Source: Nocardioides pinisoli
GTDB lineage: Bacteria > Actinomycetota > Actinomycetes > Propionibacteriales > Nocardioidaceae
Direction of reading: 5' to 3'
Assembly (NCBI RefSeq): GCF_024199985.1
Contig: NZ_JANARS010000001.1
Span: 62,001-126,000, forward strand
DNA length: 64,000 nucleotides
Positions within the stretch are counted from its first letter, which is position 1. Every line of letters begins with the position of its first letter. The notes beneath the pieces are model-generated. The model was not told where the DNA came from, ran no database searches, and saw only the letters and a list, made by a program, of their open reading frames with translations. This document shows positions 55,838-62,878 of this stretch, piece after piece. Position numbers and translations under genes: made by a program.

Positions 55838-56313
55838 CAGAGCGCCTTCTCGATGTCGCCGGACAGCTTCTCCGGCTCGGTCTGCGGGGCGTAGCGCTCG
55901 ATGACCTGGCCGTCGCGGCCGACGAGGAACTTGGTGAAGTTCCACTTGATCTTGCTGCCGAGCAGCCCGCCCTTGGAGTCCTTGAGCCACGCGAAGAGCG
56001 GGTGGGCGTCGTCGCCGTTGACGTCGACCTTGGCGAACAGCGGGAACGTCACGCCGAAGTTGCGCTCGCAGAACTCCGAGATCTCCGCCTCGTCGCCCGG
56101 CTCCTGGTTGCCGAACTGGTCGCACGGGAAGCCCAGCACGACCAGGCCTTGGTCGGCATAGGTGTCCTGCAGGTGCTGCAGGCCCTTGTACTGGCCGGTG
56201 AAGCCGCACTGGGAGGCGGTGTTGACGACGAGCACGACCTTGCCGTCGTACTGCGAGAGGTCGGTGTCGGTGCCGTCGATCGCGGTGGCCGAGAAGTCGG
56301 AGAGAGAGGTCAT
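55837..56313 (-). CDS. glutathione peroxidase family protein (cysteine type)
   Basis: This 158-residue thioredoxin-fold peroxidase has VVLVNTASQCGFTGQYKGLQHL with Cys at the peroxidatic position, LGFPCDQFGNQEPG, and KWNFTKFLVGRDGQVIERYAP with the catalytic Gln/Trp environment. Most bacterial family members use thioredoxin rather than glutathione. Although the Sec machinery is in the same window, no UGA replaces the Cys. It overlaps the nitroreductase gene (ATGA, 56310-56313). Confidence 0.93.
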   Translation of the reverse strand: MTSLSDFSATAIDGTDTDLSQYDGKVVLVVNTASQCGFTGQYKGLQHLQDTYADQGLVVLGFPCDQFGNQEPGDEAEISEFCERNFGVTFPLFAKVDVNGDDAHPLFAWLKDSKGGLLGSKIKWNFTKFLVGRDGQVIERYAPQTEPEKLSGDIEKAL

Positions 56314-56945
56314 GACCCAGAGTCTGCCAGCGGCGCTGTCACGAACGGCTCCCCGAAGCGCTCGCCGAACACCCACTCCTCGAGCGGCCGGCGCGCCCGG
56401 TCGCGGCGGTCGCGGGCGGCGGTGCGCTCGTCGACCTCGGTCGGGTCACCCGGCACGCCGACGGCGATGCCGGTGAGGACGCGGTGGGTGGCCGGCACGC
56501 CGAGCGCCTCGGCGAGCGCGTCGTGGTCGAAGCCGGCGAACTGGTGCGCGTGCAGCCCCATCGCCCGCGCCTGCAGCGTCAGGTGGGCCGCGGCCTGGCC
56601 GACGTCGTAGAGGGCGTGGTCGCTGTACGACGCCGCGCCGGGCTCCTCGCTCTCGAGCACGTGCGCGGCGGTGACGAAGACGACCGAGGCGCGCGGCACC
56701 CAGCCGGCGTTGCCGCGGCTCAGCGTCGCGACGAGCGACTCGTGCTGCGGGGTGCCCGGGACGCAGACGAAGAACGCCCACGGCTGGGTGTTGCCCTTGC
56801 TCGGCGCCCACTGTGCGGCGCGCAGCAGGGTCTCGACCTCGTCGTGGGTCAGCCGGTGCGCGTCGTCGTACACGCTCGGGCTCCAGCGCGACCGCAGGGG
56901 CTCGGCCAGTCCGGCGGCGGTGGGCTGCGGCGCTCGATCGGTCAC
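56310..56945 (-). CDS. nitroreductase family protein
   Basis: This 211-residue FMN-dependent protein has RWSPSVYDDAHRLTHDEVETLLRAAQWAPSKGNTQPWAFFV (the family's SxRxF-like FMN-binding start, here RWSPS), YDVGQAAAHLTLQARAMGLHAHQFAGFD and GIAVGVPGDP. GTG 56945. It probably reduces quinones or nitro compounds with NAD(P)H. It is first in a coupled run with the peroxidase and beta-helix genes, suggesting an oxidative-stress unit. Confidence 0.9.
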   Translation of the reverse strand: MTDRAPQPTAAGLAEPLRSRWSPSVYDDAHRLTHDEVETLLRAAQWAPSKGNTQPWAFFVCVPGTPQHESLVATLSRGNAGWVPRASVVFVTAAHVLESEEPGAASYSDHALYDVGQAAAHLTLQARAMGLHAHQFAGFDHDALAEALGVPATHRVLTGIAVGVPGDPTEVDERTAARDRRDRARRPLEEWVFGERFGEPFVTAPLADSGS

Positions 56946-57077
56946 TGTTCGAGTATGTCGATACGGCCCCTCGGCCCGTCGGCCGGTGCTTCACTGGGCG
57001 GATGTACGGGGCGGCGCTGCGCGACATCGGTGCGGGCGAGCAGATCACCGCCGACCTGTTCGGCTGACCGGGCTGCC

Positions 57078-57386
57078 TCAGTCGTCGAGGGTGTCGAGCT
57101 CGGCCAGCGCCGACTCCCACCGCTCGCGCCGCTCGGCGTCGGTCTGCTCCCACCACGGCGTGCCCCGCTCGCCGAGGCCGACCTTGGCCAGCTGCGTCCG
57201 GTGGCGGGTGGCCTCGAGCTCGGCGTCACCGTGCGCCGTGCGCACGCCCGACCGGCCGCGCCCGAGGTGGGACTTCAGCCGGGCGAGCTCGTCATCCGGG
57301 ATGGCCGGGTCCGTACGCCGCCAGCGCCGGCCGTCGACGACCAGCCACTTCTCGTCCTCGGTCGGGGAGTCGCGGGGCTCGGCCAT
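57078..57386 (-). CDS. conserved hypothetical protein
   Basis: This 102-residue hydrophilic protein has WLVVDGRRWRRTDPAIPDDELARLKSHLGRGRSGVR, then TQLAKVGLGERGTPWWEQTDAERRERWESALAELD. This layout (VVxGRRWRxTDPxIP, then KxxLGERGxPWWE) recurs in small actinobacterial proteins of unknown function; longer homologues carry an added C-terminal domain. ATG 57386. There is no signal peptide or membrane segment. Confidence 0.75.
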   Translation of the reverse strand: MAEPRDSPTEDEKWLVVDGRRWRRTDPAIPDDELARLKSHLGRGRSGVRTAHGDAELEATRHRTQLAKVGLGERGTPWWEQTDAERRERWESALAELDTLDD

Positions 57387-57411
57387 GGCCCGAGCATGCC
57401 CGACGACACCG

Positions 57412-58518
57412 TCACCCCGATCGCAGCAGCGCGATCCCGCCGAACTCGTGGAGCTCCGCGTCGTCGACGAAGGCGATGAGGTTGCCGGCTTCGAGGGCCA
57501 GCTCGAGGAGGTCGTCGACGAGGTCGTGGGAGGCCACCTCGCCGCCCTCCCCCGGTGGCCGGGGGTGCACGTAGCCGTGCTCGACCAGGAGCGTGCCCGG
57601 GGTGCGCCTGGTCACCGCGGCCCAGCACTCGTCCAGCCCGGCGACCACCTGGTCGGGCGCGGTGGCCACCGCCTCGTAAAGGTCGTGGAGGCTCTGCTGA
57701 CCGCGTCGGCGGAGGTAGTCCTCGAGACAGAGCGCGGTCGCGCTGAACAGCTCGTCCGGGGCGTCGGCCCGCGCGTCGACGACCTCCCCCGCCAGCCGGT
57801 GCAGCCACGTCGCGCCGCCCTTCAGCTCGGCGACGAGTCCGGGATCACCCGCGAGCACCAGCGGTGCCGGGCGCTGCGACCGCAGCCGCGTCATGCACGC
57901 GTCGAGGCGAGCGAGGAGGTCGCGGCGGTCCTCGGGGGTCCGGTCCGCGGCGAGCTCGCGGTCGCCGACGGGTCGCGGCCTGCCGCCGGGGAGGCGCTCG
58001 ACCGTCTCGAGCAGCGTCACCCGGGTGGCGACCCAGAACACGCGGGCACCGAACTCGTCGATGCGCACGACCAGGTGCGGCGGGGTCCGGTGGAGAGCCC
58101 GGAGCAGGTCGCGGGTGGCGAAGGTGGACTCGACCACGACCTTCGGGTGGACCGACACGGGAAGGGTCCAGGCGCGCGAGACGTGGTCGCTGACGAAGAT
58201 CCCCAGGGCGTGGGACGTGCCCGAGTCCTGGGCGATGCGGGCCAGCCGGCGCAGCTCGCGCACCAGCCGCTCGCGGTCGGTGACGCCGTCGTCAGCCAGG
58301 CGCCGCTCGGCGTCGAGGAGCAGACCGTCGAGGCGCGCGCGGTCGGCGACCGCCATCCGAGCAGCCGGCGTGGTGGGCATCAGCACGGAGATGCAGGGGT
58401 GGCCACCGCTCACGGTCAGGTGAGCCACCGCCTGCGGCGTGAGGTCTCGACGACCCGCGGTGGGTGCCGCCGTCACCTGCGCGCCGCGGGTCAGGGCGTC
58501 CGGGCCCCTGATGATCAC
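57412..58518 (-). CDS. baeRF-family (eRF1-like) protein, copy A
   Basis: This 368-residue protein starts at GTG 58518 with GGAGG 6 bases upstream, two bases after the stop of the small membrane-protein gene. GGHPCISVLMPTTPAARMAVADRARLDGLL, ALGIFVSDHVSRAWTLPVSVHPKVVVESTFATRDLLRALHRTPPHLVVRID in the first half and the Asp/Glu-rich ending (HDLVDDLLELALEAGNLIAFVDDAELHEFGGIALL) place it in the bacterial eRF1-like baeRF superfamily, whose members are linked to ribosome rescue or hibernation. It aligns along its length with the protein at 59686-60783. The GGQ tripeptide of eRF1 is not seen. It lies downstream of a Mn-type riboswitch leader. Confidence 0.75.
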   Translation of the reverse strand: MIIRGPDALTRGAQVTAAPTAGRRDLTPQAVAHLTVSGGHPCISVLMPTTPAARMAVADRARLDGLLLDAERRLADDGVTDRERLVRELRRLARIAQDSGTSHALGIFVSDHVSRAWTLPVSVHPKVVVESTFATRDLLRALHRTPPHLVVRIDEFGARVFWVATRVTLLETVERLPGGRPRPVGDRELAADRTPEDRRDLLARLDACMTRLRSQRPAPLVLAGDPGLVAELKGGATWLHRLAGEVVDARADAPDELFSATALCLEDYLRRRGQQSLHDLYEAVATAPDQVVAGLDECWAAVTRRTPGTLLVEHGYVHPRPPGEGGEVASHDLVDDLLELALEAGNLIAFVDDAELHEFGGIALLRSG

Positions 58519-58520
58519 GG

Positions 58521-58706
58521 TCAACCTCCGGCCGTGTCGACGTACGGCCGCCCGGGCCCGGCGCCCAGCAGGGGCCCGCGACGCGGCCGTCTGCGCCGCG
58601 CGGCCGCGCTGGCGTGCCGGCGGGTGACCCCGCACCTGTCGAGGTCACGAGCCGCCCACAGGCCGAGCCAGATCGCCACTGCGCCGAGGATGAGGATGTC
58701 GCCCAT
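58521..58706 (-). CDS. very small membrane protein under the Mn-type leader
   Basis: This 61-residue ORF starts at ATG 58706, one base after the leader hairpin ends. It opens with one hydrophobic helix (MGDILILGAVAIWLGLWAARDLDRC) followed by an Arg-rich tail. Its stop is two bases from the baeRF start, implying co-translation. Codon bias is acceptable, but its size leaves doubt. Nothing in it is recognisable beyond a single-pass membrane protein; Mn2+ export accessory is only a guess from the leader. Confidence 0.5.
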   Translation of the reverse strand: MGDILILGAVAIWLGLWAARDLDRCGVTRRHASAAARRRRPRRGPLLGAGPGRPYVDTAGG

Positions 58707-58760
58707 GCTGATCACCACCGTTGTCGTCGCTCCGGGCTCTGCTGCCCGGATGGTGATCAG

Positions 58761-58849
58761 AGGTGGTCTCTCCCGTCCCGGTGCGGGACCCGGTCGCCGG
58801 GCTGGTGGGCCGTGGTGACGGCGACCGGAGCTGGGTTACTCCCCAACCC
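58761..58849 (-). promoter_or_regulatory. yybP-ykoY-type (Mn2+) riboswitch, copy A
   Basis: Between the promoter and ATG 58706 the leader contains GGGGAGTA (58838-58845 region), a perfect 10-bp stem CCGGTCGCCG / CGGCGACCGG enclosing CGTCA, a second hairpin, and GGGAGAGACC at the 3' end. These are the three conserved blocks of the manganese riboswitch. A following nested hairpin (CTGATCACC 58752-58760 with GGTGATCAG 58708-58716, and GCCCGG/CCGGGC within) ends one base before the start codon and could be the expression platform. Confidence 0.8.
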
Positions 58850-58863
58850 TGATGTGCGACCAG

Positions 58864-58892
58864 ATTATCACGAAGTCAAATTCACGTGTCAA
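58864..58892 (-). promoter_or_regulatory. sigma-70-type promoter of the first baeRF unit
   Basis: TTGACA and GATAAT on the minus strand are separated by 17 bases, about 15 bases before the riboswitch. It overlaps the 3' end of the winged-helix gene at 58882-59181. The -10 region CTTCGTGATAAT is shared with the promoter of the terC unit. Confidence 0.75.
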
Positions 58893-59181
58893 CGGTCGCA
58901 GGGTACGCGTTGACCAGGTCCACGAACGCGCCGAGCGTCACACCGGACTCGAGGTCGTGCCGGAAGTGGGAGCCGCGGATGACCCGGTAGCGGTTGCGCC
59001 GGCCCACCTTCTCCTTCTCGACGTAGCCGTGCTCGACGAGGTCGGCCACGATCTGCTGGACAGCCCGCTCGGTGATCCCGACGGCGTCCGCCACGTCGCG
59101 GGTCCGGGCGTCCGGGTCGCGCGCCAGGGCGACCAGGACGTGGCCGTGGTTGGAGAGGAAGGTCCAGTCGTCACGAGGCAC
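58882..59181 (-). CDS. winged-helix transcriptional regulator
   Basis: This 99-residue protein has LSNHGHVLVALARDPDARTRDVADAVGITERAVQQIVADLVEHGYVEKEKVGRRNRYRVI, a complete winged HTH of the type found in small MarR/ArsR-like regulators. GTG 59181 has TAGCAT 8 bases upstream. It lies between the two baeRF units and could regulate either. No effector domain is present beyond the short C-terminal helix. Confidence 0.85.
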   Translation of the reverse strand: MPRDDWTFLSNHGHVLVALARDPDARTRDVADAVGITERAVQQIVADLVEHGYVEKEKVGRRNRYRVIRGSHFRHDLESGVTLGAFVDLVNAYPATVDT

Positions 59182-59289
59182 GGCGAACCATGCTACGCGA
59201 TCTGCAGTTCGTCCGTTCCGCCTCGCGAGCTCGGCCCGACCGACGTCGTCGAGCTGCTCCCCGCCATGACGAGGCGACCTGGAGCCACC

Positions 59290-59505
59290 TCAGCGTCGGC
59301 GCGCCGCCCACCTCACCGCGCCGCGGACGACGGCGACGACGACGACGCTCCAGAGGAGTGTCTGCTGGACGAGCAGACCGGCGACGAAGCCGAGGAGAGC
59401 GGCGACCACCCCGAGCCCCGACCCCAGTGCCTGGTCGACGAGCAGGGCGAGCAGGGCGCCGGCAGCCGCGAAGAGCACTCCGGCGCGGAATCCGTCGATG
59501 GTCAC
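59290..59505 (-). CDS. small two-helix membrane protein
   Basis: This 71-residue protein starts at GTG 59505, overlapping the stop of the preceding small gene (GTGA). It consists of two hydrophobic helices (GVLFAAAGALLALLVDQAL and GLGVVAALLGFVAGLLV...LWSVVVVAVV) and a basic end. It is the last gene of the terC-baeRF unit. Translational coupling is the main reason to accept it. Confidence 0.6.
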   Translation of the reverse strand: MTIDGFRAGVLFAAAGALLALLVDQALGSGLGVVAALLGFVAGLLVQQTLLWSVVVVAVVRGAVRWAARRR

Positions 59506-59675
59506 GGCCCCAGTGTGCCGCGACCCCGCCATCGCATCGGCCGGACCGACCGCCGTGCCCACGGGGCCGTCACGGGACGGGTCCTGGTCACCTCGAGCCG
59601 GGGTCCGGCCGGCGTCACGGGCTCGTCGAGCGGCAGTCGCCCACGCAGGTGGAGCAGGAGTCGTCGTACGTTCAC
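59502..59675 (-). CDS. small basic protein coupled to the terC-baeRF unit
   Basis: This 57-residue, arginine-rich protein (11 bases after the baeRF stop) starts at GTG 59675 with an exact GAGGAGG ribosome site 6 bases upstream. It begins NVRRLLLHLRGRLPLDEPV and has no recognised domain. Its stop overlaps the next start. The strong ribosome site and coupling make a real gene more likely than not. Confidence 0.5.
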   Translation of the reverse strand: MNVRRLLLHLRGRLPLDEPVTPAGPRLEVTRTRPVTAPWARRSVRPMRWRGRGTLGP

Positions 59676-59685
59676 GGAGGCCTCC

Positions 59686-60783
59686 TCAGTGCCGCAGGAC
59701 GAGCGCGATCCGGTCGTGGCCGGCGAGGTCGCCATCGGCGACCAGCGCGAGCTGTCCGCCCGTCAGGATCACCTGCTCCATCAGGTCGTCCACCAGGTCG
59801 TGCACCTCAGCAACCGCGGGCGCGCCGCCAGGGGTGCCGCGCCCGGGGACCGTGGTGCCCGGAACGATGAAGTCCTCCTCGACCAGGAGCATCGCCGGTC
59901 GCCGCCGGCCCAGGGCTCGCCAGCACCCCTCGATGCCCGAAGCCACGTCCATGGGTCGATCCACCGCCGCTCGCCGGAGCAACGCGAGCGCGTCCTCGCG
60001 TCGAGTCCGCAGGTAGGCCTCGACGGCGGTGATGCCGGCAAGGGCGAGGTCGAGGATCGTGGCGCAGTCGCGGTCGTCGACCCGGCCGGCGAGCCGCTCG
60101 AGGTTGCCGCTCAGGGCGCAGAACTCGTCGAGCAGGCGCGGCGGCCCGACGAGCACGAGCGGGCTCGGGTGATCGGACCGGTAGTCCCCCAGCAGCTGGT
60201 CGACGCCGCGCAGGAACCCGGTCGTCACCTCTGCCCGCGTGGCAGCGGCGGCCGGCTGGCGGGGCCCGGGCACCCGGATCGAGTGCTCCGAGCCGAAGGG
60301 CTCGTGCCGCCCGACGGGACGCAGGCCACCGTCCTCCGAGGCGTACAGGTGAGCGCAGGTGGGATGCACCAGGAGCACCAGGTGGGGCGGCATGCGGTGC
60401 AGTGCCGAGATGAGCGGCCTGGTGGCGAAGGTGCTCTCCACCACCGCCCGGGGGGCCACCGGCTGCGGCAGCCGGAACGAGCGGGCGACCGCCCGGTTGA
60501 CGTAGATGCACAACCCCCGATCGGTCGGCTCGTCGCTGGCGCGGTCCACCTGGTCCGACAGCTTGTCCAGCAGGCGGGACCGGTTCGTCACGCTCCGCTC
60601 GACCAGGCACTGCGCCGCGTCCCGGACCAGGTCGTCCAGCCTCGACCGGTCCGCCGGCGTCATGCGCGGGGCCGGTTCCGTCGGCAGCAGGACCGAGATG
60701 CACGGGTAGCCGGCGGTGACCGCCAGGTCCGCGATGTCCCTCGTCCTCAGGGCGACGGGCGAGCCGATCGCGCCGGCACTCAT
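59686..60783 (-). CDS. baeRF-family (eRF1-like) protein, copy B
   Basis: This 365-residue paralogue of the protein at 57412-58518 shares AGYPCISVLLPTEPAPRMTPADRSRLDDL, GLCIYVNRAVARSFRLPQPVAPRAVVESTFATRPLISALHRMPPHLVLLV, LVLVGPPRLLDEF and the acidic ending VHDLVDDLMEQVILTGGQLALVADGDLAGHDRIALVL. ATG 60783 overlaps the TerC stop (ATGA), so it is made together with a Mn-regulated membrane protein. Ribosome-associated stress function is inferred from the superfamily. Confidence 0.8.
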   Translation of the reverse strand: MSAGAIGSPVALRTRDIADLAVTAGYPCISVLLPTEPAPRMTPADRSRLDDLVRDAAQCLVERSVTNRSRLLDKLSDQVDRASDEPTDRGLCIYVNRAVARSFRLPQPVAPRAVVESTFATRPLISALHRMPPHLVLLVHPTCAHLYASEDGGLRPVGRHEPFGSEHSIRVPGPRQPAAAATRAEVTTGFLRGVDQLLGDYRSDHPSPLVLVGPPRLLDEFCALSGNLERLAGRVDDRDCATILDLALAGITAVEAYLRTRREDALALLRRAAVDRPMDVASGIEGCWRALGRRRPAMLLVEEDFIVPGTTVPGRGTPGGAPAVAEVHDLVDDLMEQVILTGGQLALVADGDLAGHDRIALVLRH

Positions 60784-61739
60784 CGCAGCACGTCCTCGTG
60801 GCCGGCCGCCGGGTCCCCCGCGGTGGGGGCCTGCTCACGCGTCGCGCGGAGGCTGGCGACGACGGCGACCGTGATGCAGGTGGCGATGACGGTGAGGGAG
60901 AGCCAGATCGGCACCTTCCAGACGTCCAGGAGGAGCATCTTGACGCCGACGAACACGAGGATCGCCGAGAGCCCCGCCTTGAGGTGGACGAAGCGGTGGA
61001 TCAGGTCGGCGAGCAGGAAGTACATCGCGCGCAGGCCCAGGATCGCGAAGGCGTTGCTGGTGAAGACCAGGAACGGCTCCTGCGTCACCGCGAAGATCGC
61101 CGGGATGGAGTCGACGGCGAAGATGATGTCCGTCGTCTCGACGAGGACGAGCACCGTGAAGAGCGGGGTCGCGACCCACTTGCCGGCGCGCTTGACCCAG
61201 AACTTCTGCCCGTCGTACTCGTCCGTGCTCGGCACCCATCGCCGGACCAGGCGCAACACCGGGTTGCGCGAGGGGTCCATCTCGTCGTTGCGGTGGGTGA
61301 ACATCTTCCACCCGGTGAAGACGAGGAACGCGCCGAAGACGTAGAGGACCCAGGCGAAGTTCTCGATGAGCACCGCACCGCCCGCGATGAAGATCGCCCG
61401 GAAGACCAGGGCGCCGAGCACGCCGTAGAACAGGACCCGGTGCTGGTACTCCCGCGGCACGGCGAAGTAGGTGAAGATCAGCGCGAAGACGAAGACGTTG
61501 TCGACGGCGAGCGACTTCTCGATCAGGTAGCCGGCGTAGTACTCACCACCGGCCTGGGCGCCGTACGCCCACCAGACGACGCCACCGAAGGCGAGCCCGA
61601 GCGAGACCCAGACCGCGGACCAGGTCGCGGCCTCCCGGACCGACACGACGTGGGCCTTGCGGTGGGCGAGCAGGTCGACGGCCAGCATCACCAGGATGAC
61701 GGCCAGGACAGCGAGCCAGGCCCAGAGGGGGACATCCAT
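60780..61739 (-). CDS. TerC/Alx-family integral membrane protein
   Basis: This 319-residue protein has about nine transmembrane helices. The conserved acidic membrane motifs EKSLAVDNVFVFALIF (helix 3) and ETTDIIFAVDSIPAIFAV (helix 6-7) are diagnostic of TerC, members of which export Mn2+ (Alx, YkoY, YceF). ATG 61739 follows TGGAGGT. It sits behind a yybP-ykoY-type riboswitch, the classic regulator of TerC-type genes, so Mn2+-induced export is the likely role. It is the first gene of the terC-baeRF unit. Confidence 0.94.
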   Translation of the reverse strand: MDVPLWAWLAVLAVILVMLAVDLLAHRKAHVVSVREAATWSAVWVSLGLAFGGVVWWAYGAQAGGEYYAGYLIEKSLAVDNVFVFALIFTYFAVPREYQHRVLFYGVLGALVFRAIFIAGGAVLIENFAWVLYVFGAFLVFTGWKMFTHRNDEMDPSRNPVLRLVRRWVPSTDEYDGQKFWVKRAGKWVATPLFTVLVLVETTDIIFAVDSIPAIFAVTQEPFLVFTSNAFAILGLRAMYFLLADLIHRFVHLKAGLSAILVFVGVKMLLLDVWKVPIWLSLTVIATCITVAVVASLRATREQAPTAGDPAAGHEDVLR

Positions 61740-61759
61740 GTTCTCGTACCTCCAGCGTG

Positions 61760-61783
61760 GCCCGACTCGACGACGAGTCGGGC
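61760..61783 (-). terminator. expression-platform hairpin before terC
   Basis: GCCCGACTCG pairs exactly with CGAGTCGGGC around TCGT on the minus strand, 7 bases after the riboswitch 3' block and 20 bases before ATG 61739. It can act as the regulated terminator of the leader. There is no T-tract. Confidence 0.6.
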
Positions 61784-61790
61784 GTGACGT

Positions 61791-61897
61791 CGGAGGTCTC
61801 CCCCGCCACCGGGACCTGCGTCCGTCGTGGCCGCCGCACCGAGCCGGTCACGGCCGGCCGAACTGACGATGCGGTGAGGTGGGGTACTCCCCTCGTG
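61791..61897 (-). promoter_or_regulatory. yybP-ykoY-type (Mn2+) riboswitch, copy B
   Basis: The leader of terC contains GAGGGGAGTACCCC at its 5' end, CGTCA in the interior next to a CCGCA/TGCGG stem, and GGGGGAGACCTCC at its 3' end; GAGG pairs with CCTC to close P1. Conserved blocks, spacing and the TerC gene behind it match the manganese riboswitch. It shares the GGGGAGTAMCCC start with copy A at 58761-58849. Confidence 0.88.
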
Positions 61898-61903
61898 CGG
61901 TCC

Positions 61904-61933
61904 ATTATTCACGAAGCTTGCTTCGTACGTCAA
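61904..61933 (-). promoter_or_regulatory. promoter of the terC-baeRF unit
   Basis: TTGACG and AATAAT are separated by 18 bases, with the palindrome CGAAGC...GCTTCG in the spacer. CTTCGTGA, TAAT and CCGCAC correspond to the promoter of the first baeRF unit, so both units look like copies of one regulatory module. Confidence 0.7.
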
Positions 61934-61964
61934 GCCCGGGGGTCACGTGCCATCGCGACATCGG

Positions 61965-62459
61965 TCACTCGAAGCGGACGTCGTCCACGTCGATGCTCAC
62001 CACCACCGGCTCGGGCATCACGACGCCGTCCGCGCCGACCAGGTGGACGCGGCGACGGGTCGGCACCTGGACACCGTCGAACGCCTGGTGGTCGAACGCG
62101 TAGTGGGCAGCGGGTGTCGTCGACCCGAGCACCTCGGTCGTGTAGTCGTGGCGCCGGATGAGGCCACGGTCGTCGAGGTAGTAGAGGTTCTCGGCGGAGT
62201 GCGTCGCGATGTCTGCGGGATAGACCACGCGGAGTCGGCGCCACGTCTTGTCCTGCTCGCTCCACGGGTCGAGCTCCTCGACCTCGACCCCGGGCAGGAG
62301 CCAGGAGAACGGCTGGGTGAGGTACGTCCACATGGCATAGCCGGTGAAGTAGGCCAGGTGCAGGCGGTCCCAAGGGGTCTCCAGGGAGTGGCCGACGAAC
62401 GCGGCCCGCGGGTCGGAGCGCTCCTCCAGCACCTCGTCGCGCGAGTTCTCGATCGTCAC
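61965..62459 (-). CDS. C-terminal part of a conserved hypothetical protein, N-terminus lost
   Basis: The visible ~165 residues (VGHSLETPWDRLHLAYFTGYAMWTYLTQPFSWLLPG, THSAENLYYLDDRGLIRRHDYTTEVLGSTTPAAHYAFDHQAFDGVQVPTRRRV, VSIDVDDVRF) match the C-terminal two-thirds of a ~240-residue actinobacterial protein of unknown function. The N-terminal third is missing: just upstream the frame (LHDTYTPSSV) has no start, and the DNA instead encodes a LuxR-ATPase fragment. GTG 62459 is only a formal start. Likely a deletion remnant. Confidence 0.65.
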   Translation of the reverse strand: MTIENSRDEVLEERSDPRAAFVGHSLETPWDRLHLAYFTGYAMWTYLTQPFSWLLPGVEVEELDPWSEQDKTWRRLRVVYPADIATHSAENLYYLDDRGLIRRHDYTTEVLGSTTPAAHYAFDHQAFDGVQVPTRRRVHLVGADGVVMPEPVVVSIDVDDVRFE

Positions 62460-62704
62460 GCTGCTGGGCGTGTAGGTGTCGTGGAGGTCTCGAACTCCAC
62501 GCCGGGGGCACGGAGCACCCGAGCCCCGTTCCGTCGTGCGGTGCCCGTCGCGGCCTCCAGGGCGGACTTGCCCATCCCCGCCTCGGCGGTCAGCAGGAGC
62601 ACGCCACCGGTCGCCGTGGCCGCACGGACGAAGGCGTCGAGCTGGGCGACCTCTCGAGCGCGCCCCACGAGGGTCCGGTCTCCGTCACCACCTGCTGGCG
62701 TCAC
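62456..62704 (-). pseudogene. N-terminal fragment of a LuxR-family (AAA) regulator
   Basis: GTG 62704 follows GGGAGGG and opens a typical large LuxR-type regulator: LVGRAREVAQLDAFVRAATATGGVLLLTAEAGMGKSALEAATGTARRNGARVLRAPGVEFE, with Walker A AEAGMGKS. Homologues run for ~900 residues, but here the frame ends after ~80, just past VEFE, at the junction with the truncated protein at 61965-62459. No further helix-turn-helix or ATPase parts are found in the window. Confidence 0.75.
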
Positions 62705-62878
62705 GGGCCCTCCCTGCTGTCGGCCCCCGGACACTGGTGCCTCGTCAGCCTACGCGTCCCACGACGTCCGGGAGCCGATCGGTGAGCGTGAGTCACCCGA
62801 CCGGGGCGGTCGCCCGCGCGGCTCGCCATCAGCGCGGAATGACAGTGCGCTGCGGACGTGGTCAGGAGAACGAGCAGG

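Noticed and set aside
55837..56313. Glutathione peroxidase as a second selenoprotein
   Set aside because: The peroxidatic position is a Cys codon, and no in-frame TGA or SECIS is present.
57003..57067. 21-residue plus-strand ORF MYGAALRDIGAGEQITADLFG
   Set aside because: Short, no ribosome site or promoter, lies in the gap upstream of the nitroreductase; no support as a gene.
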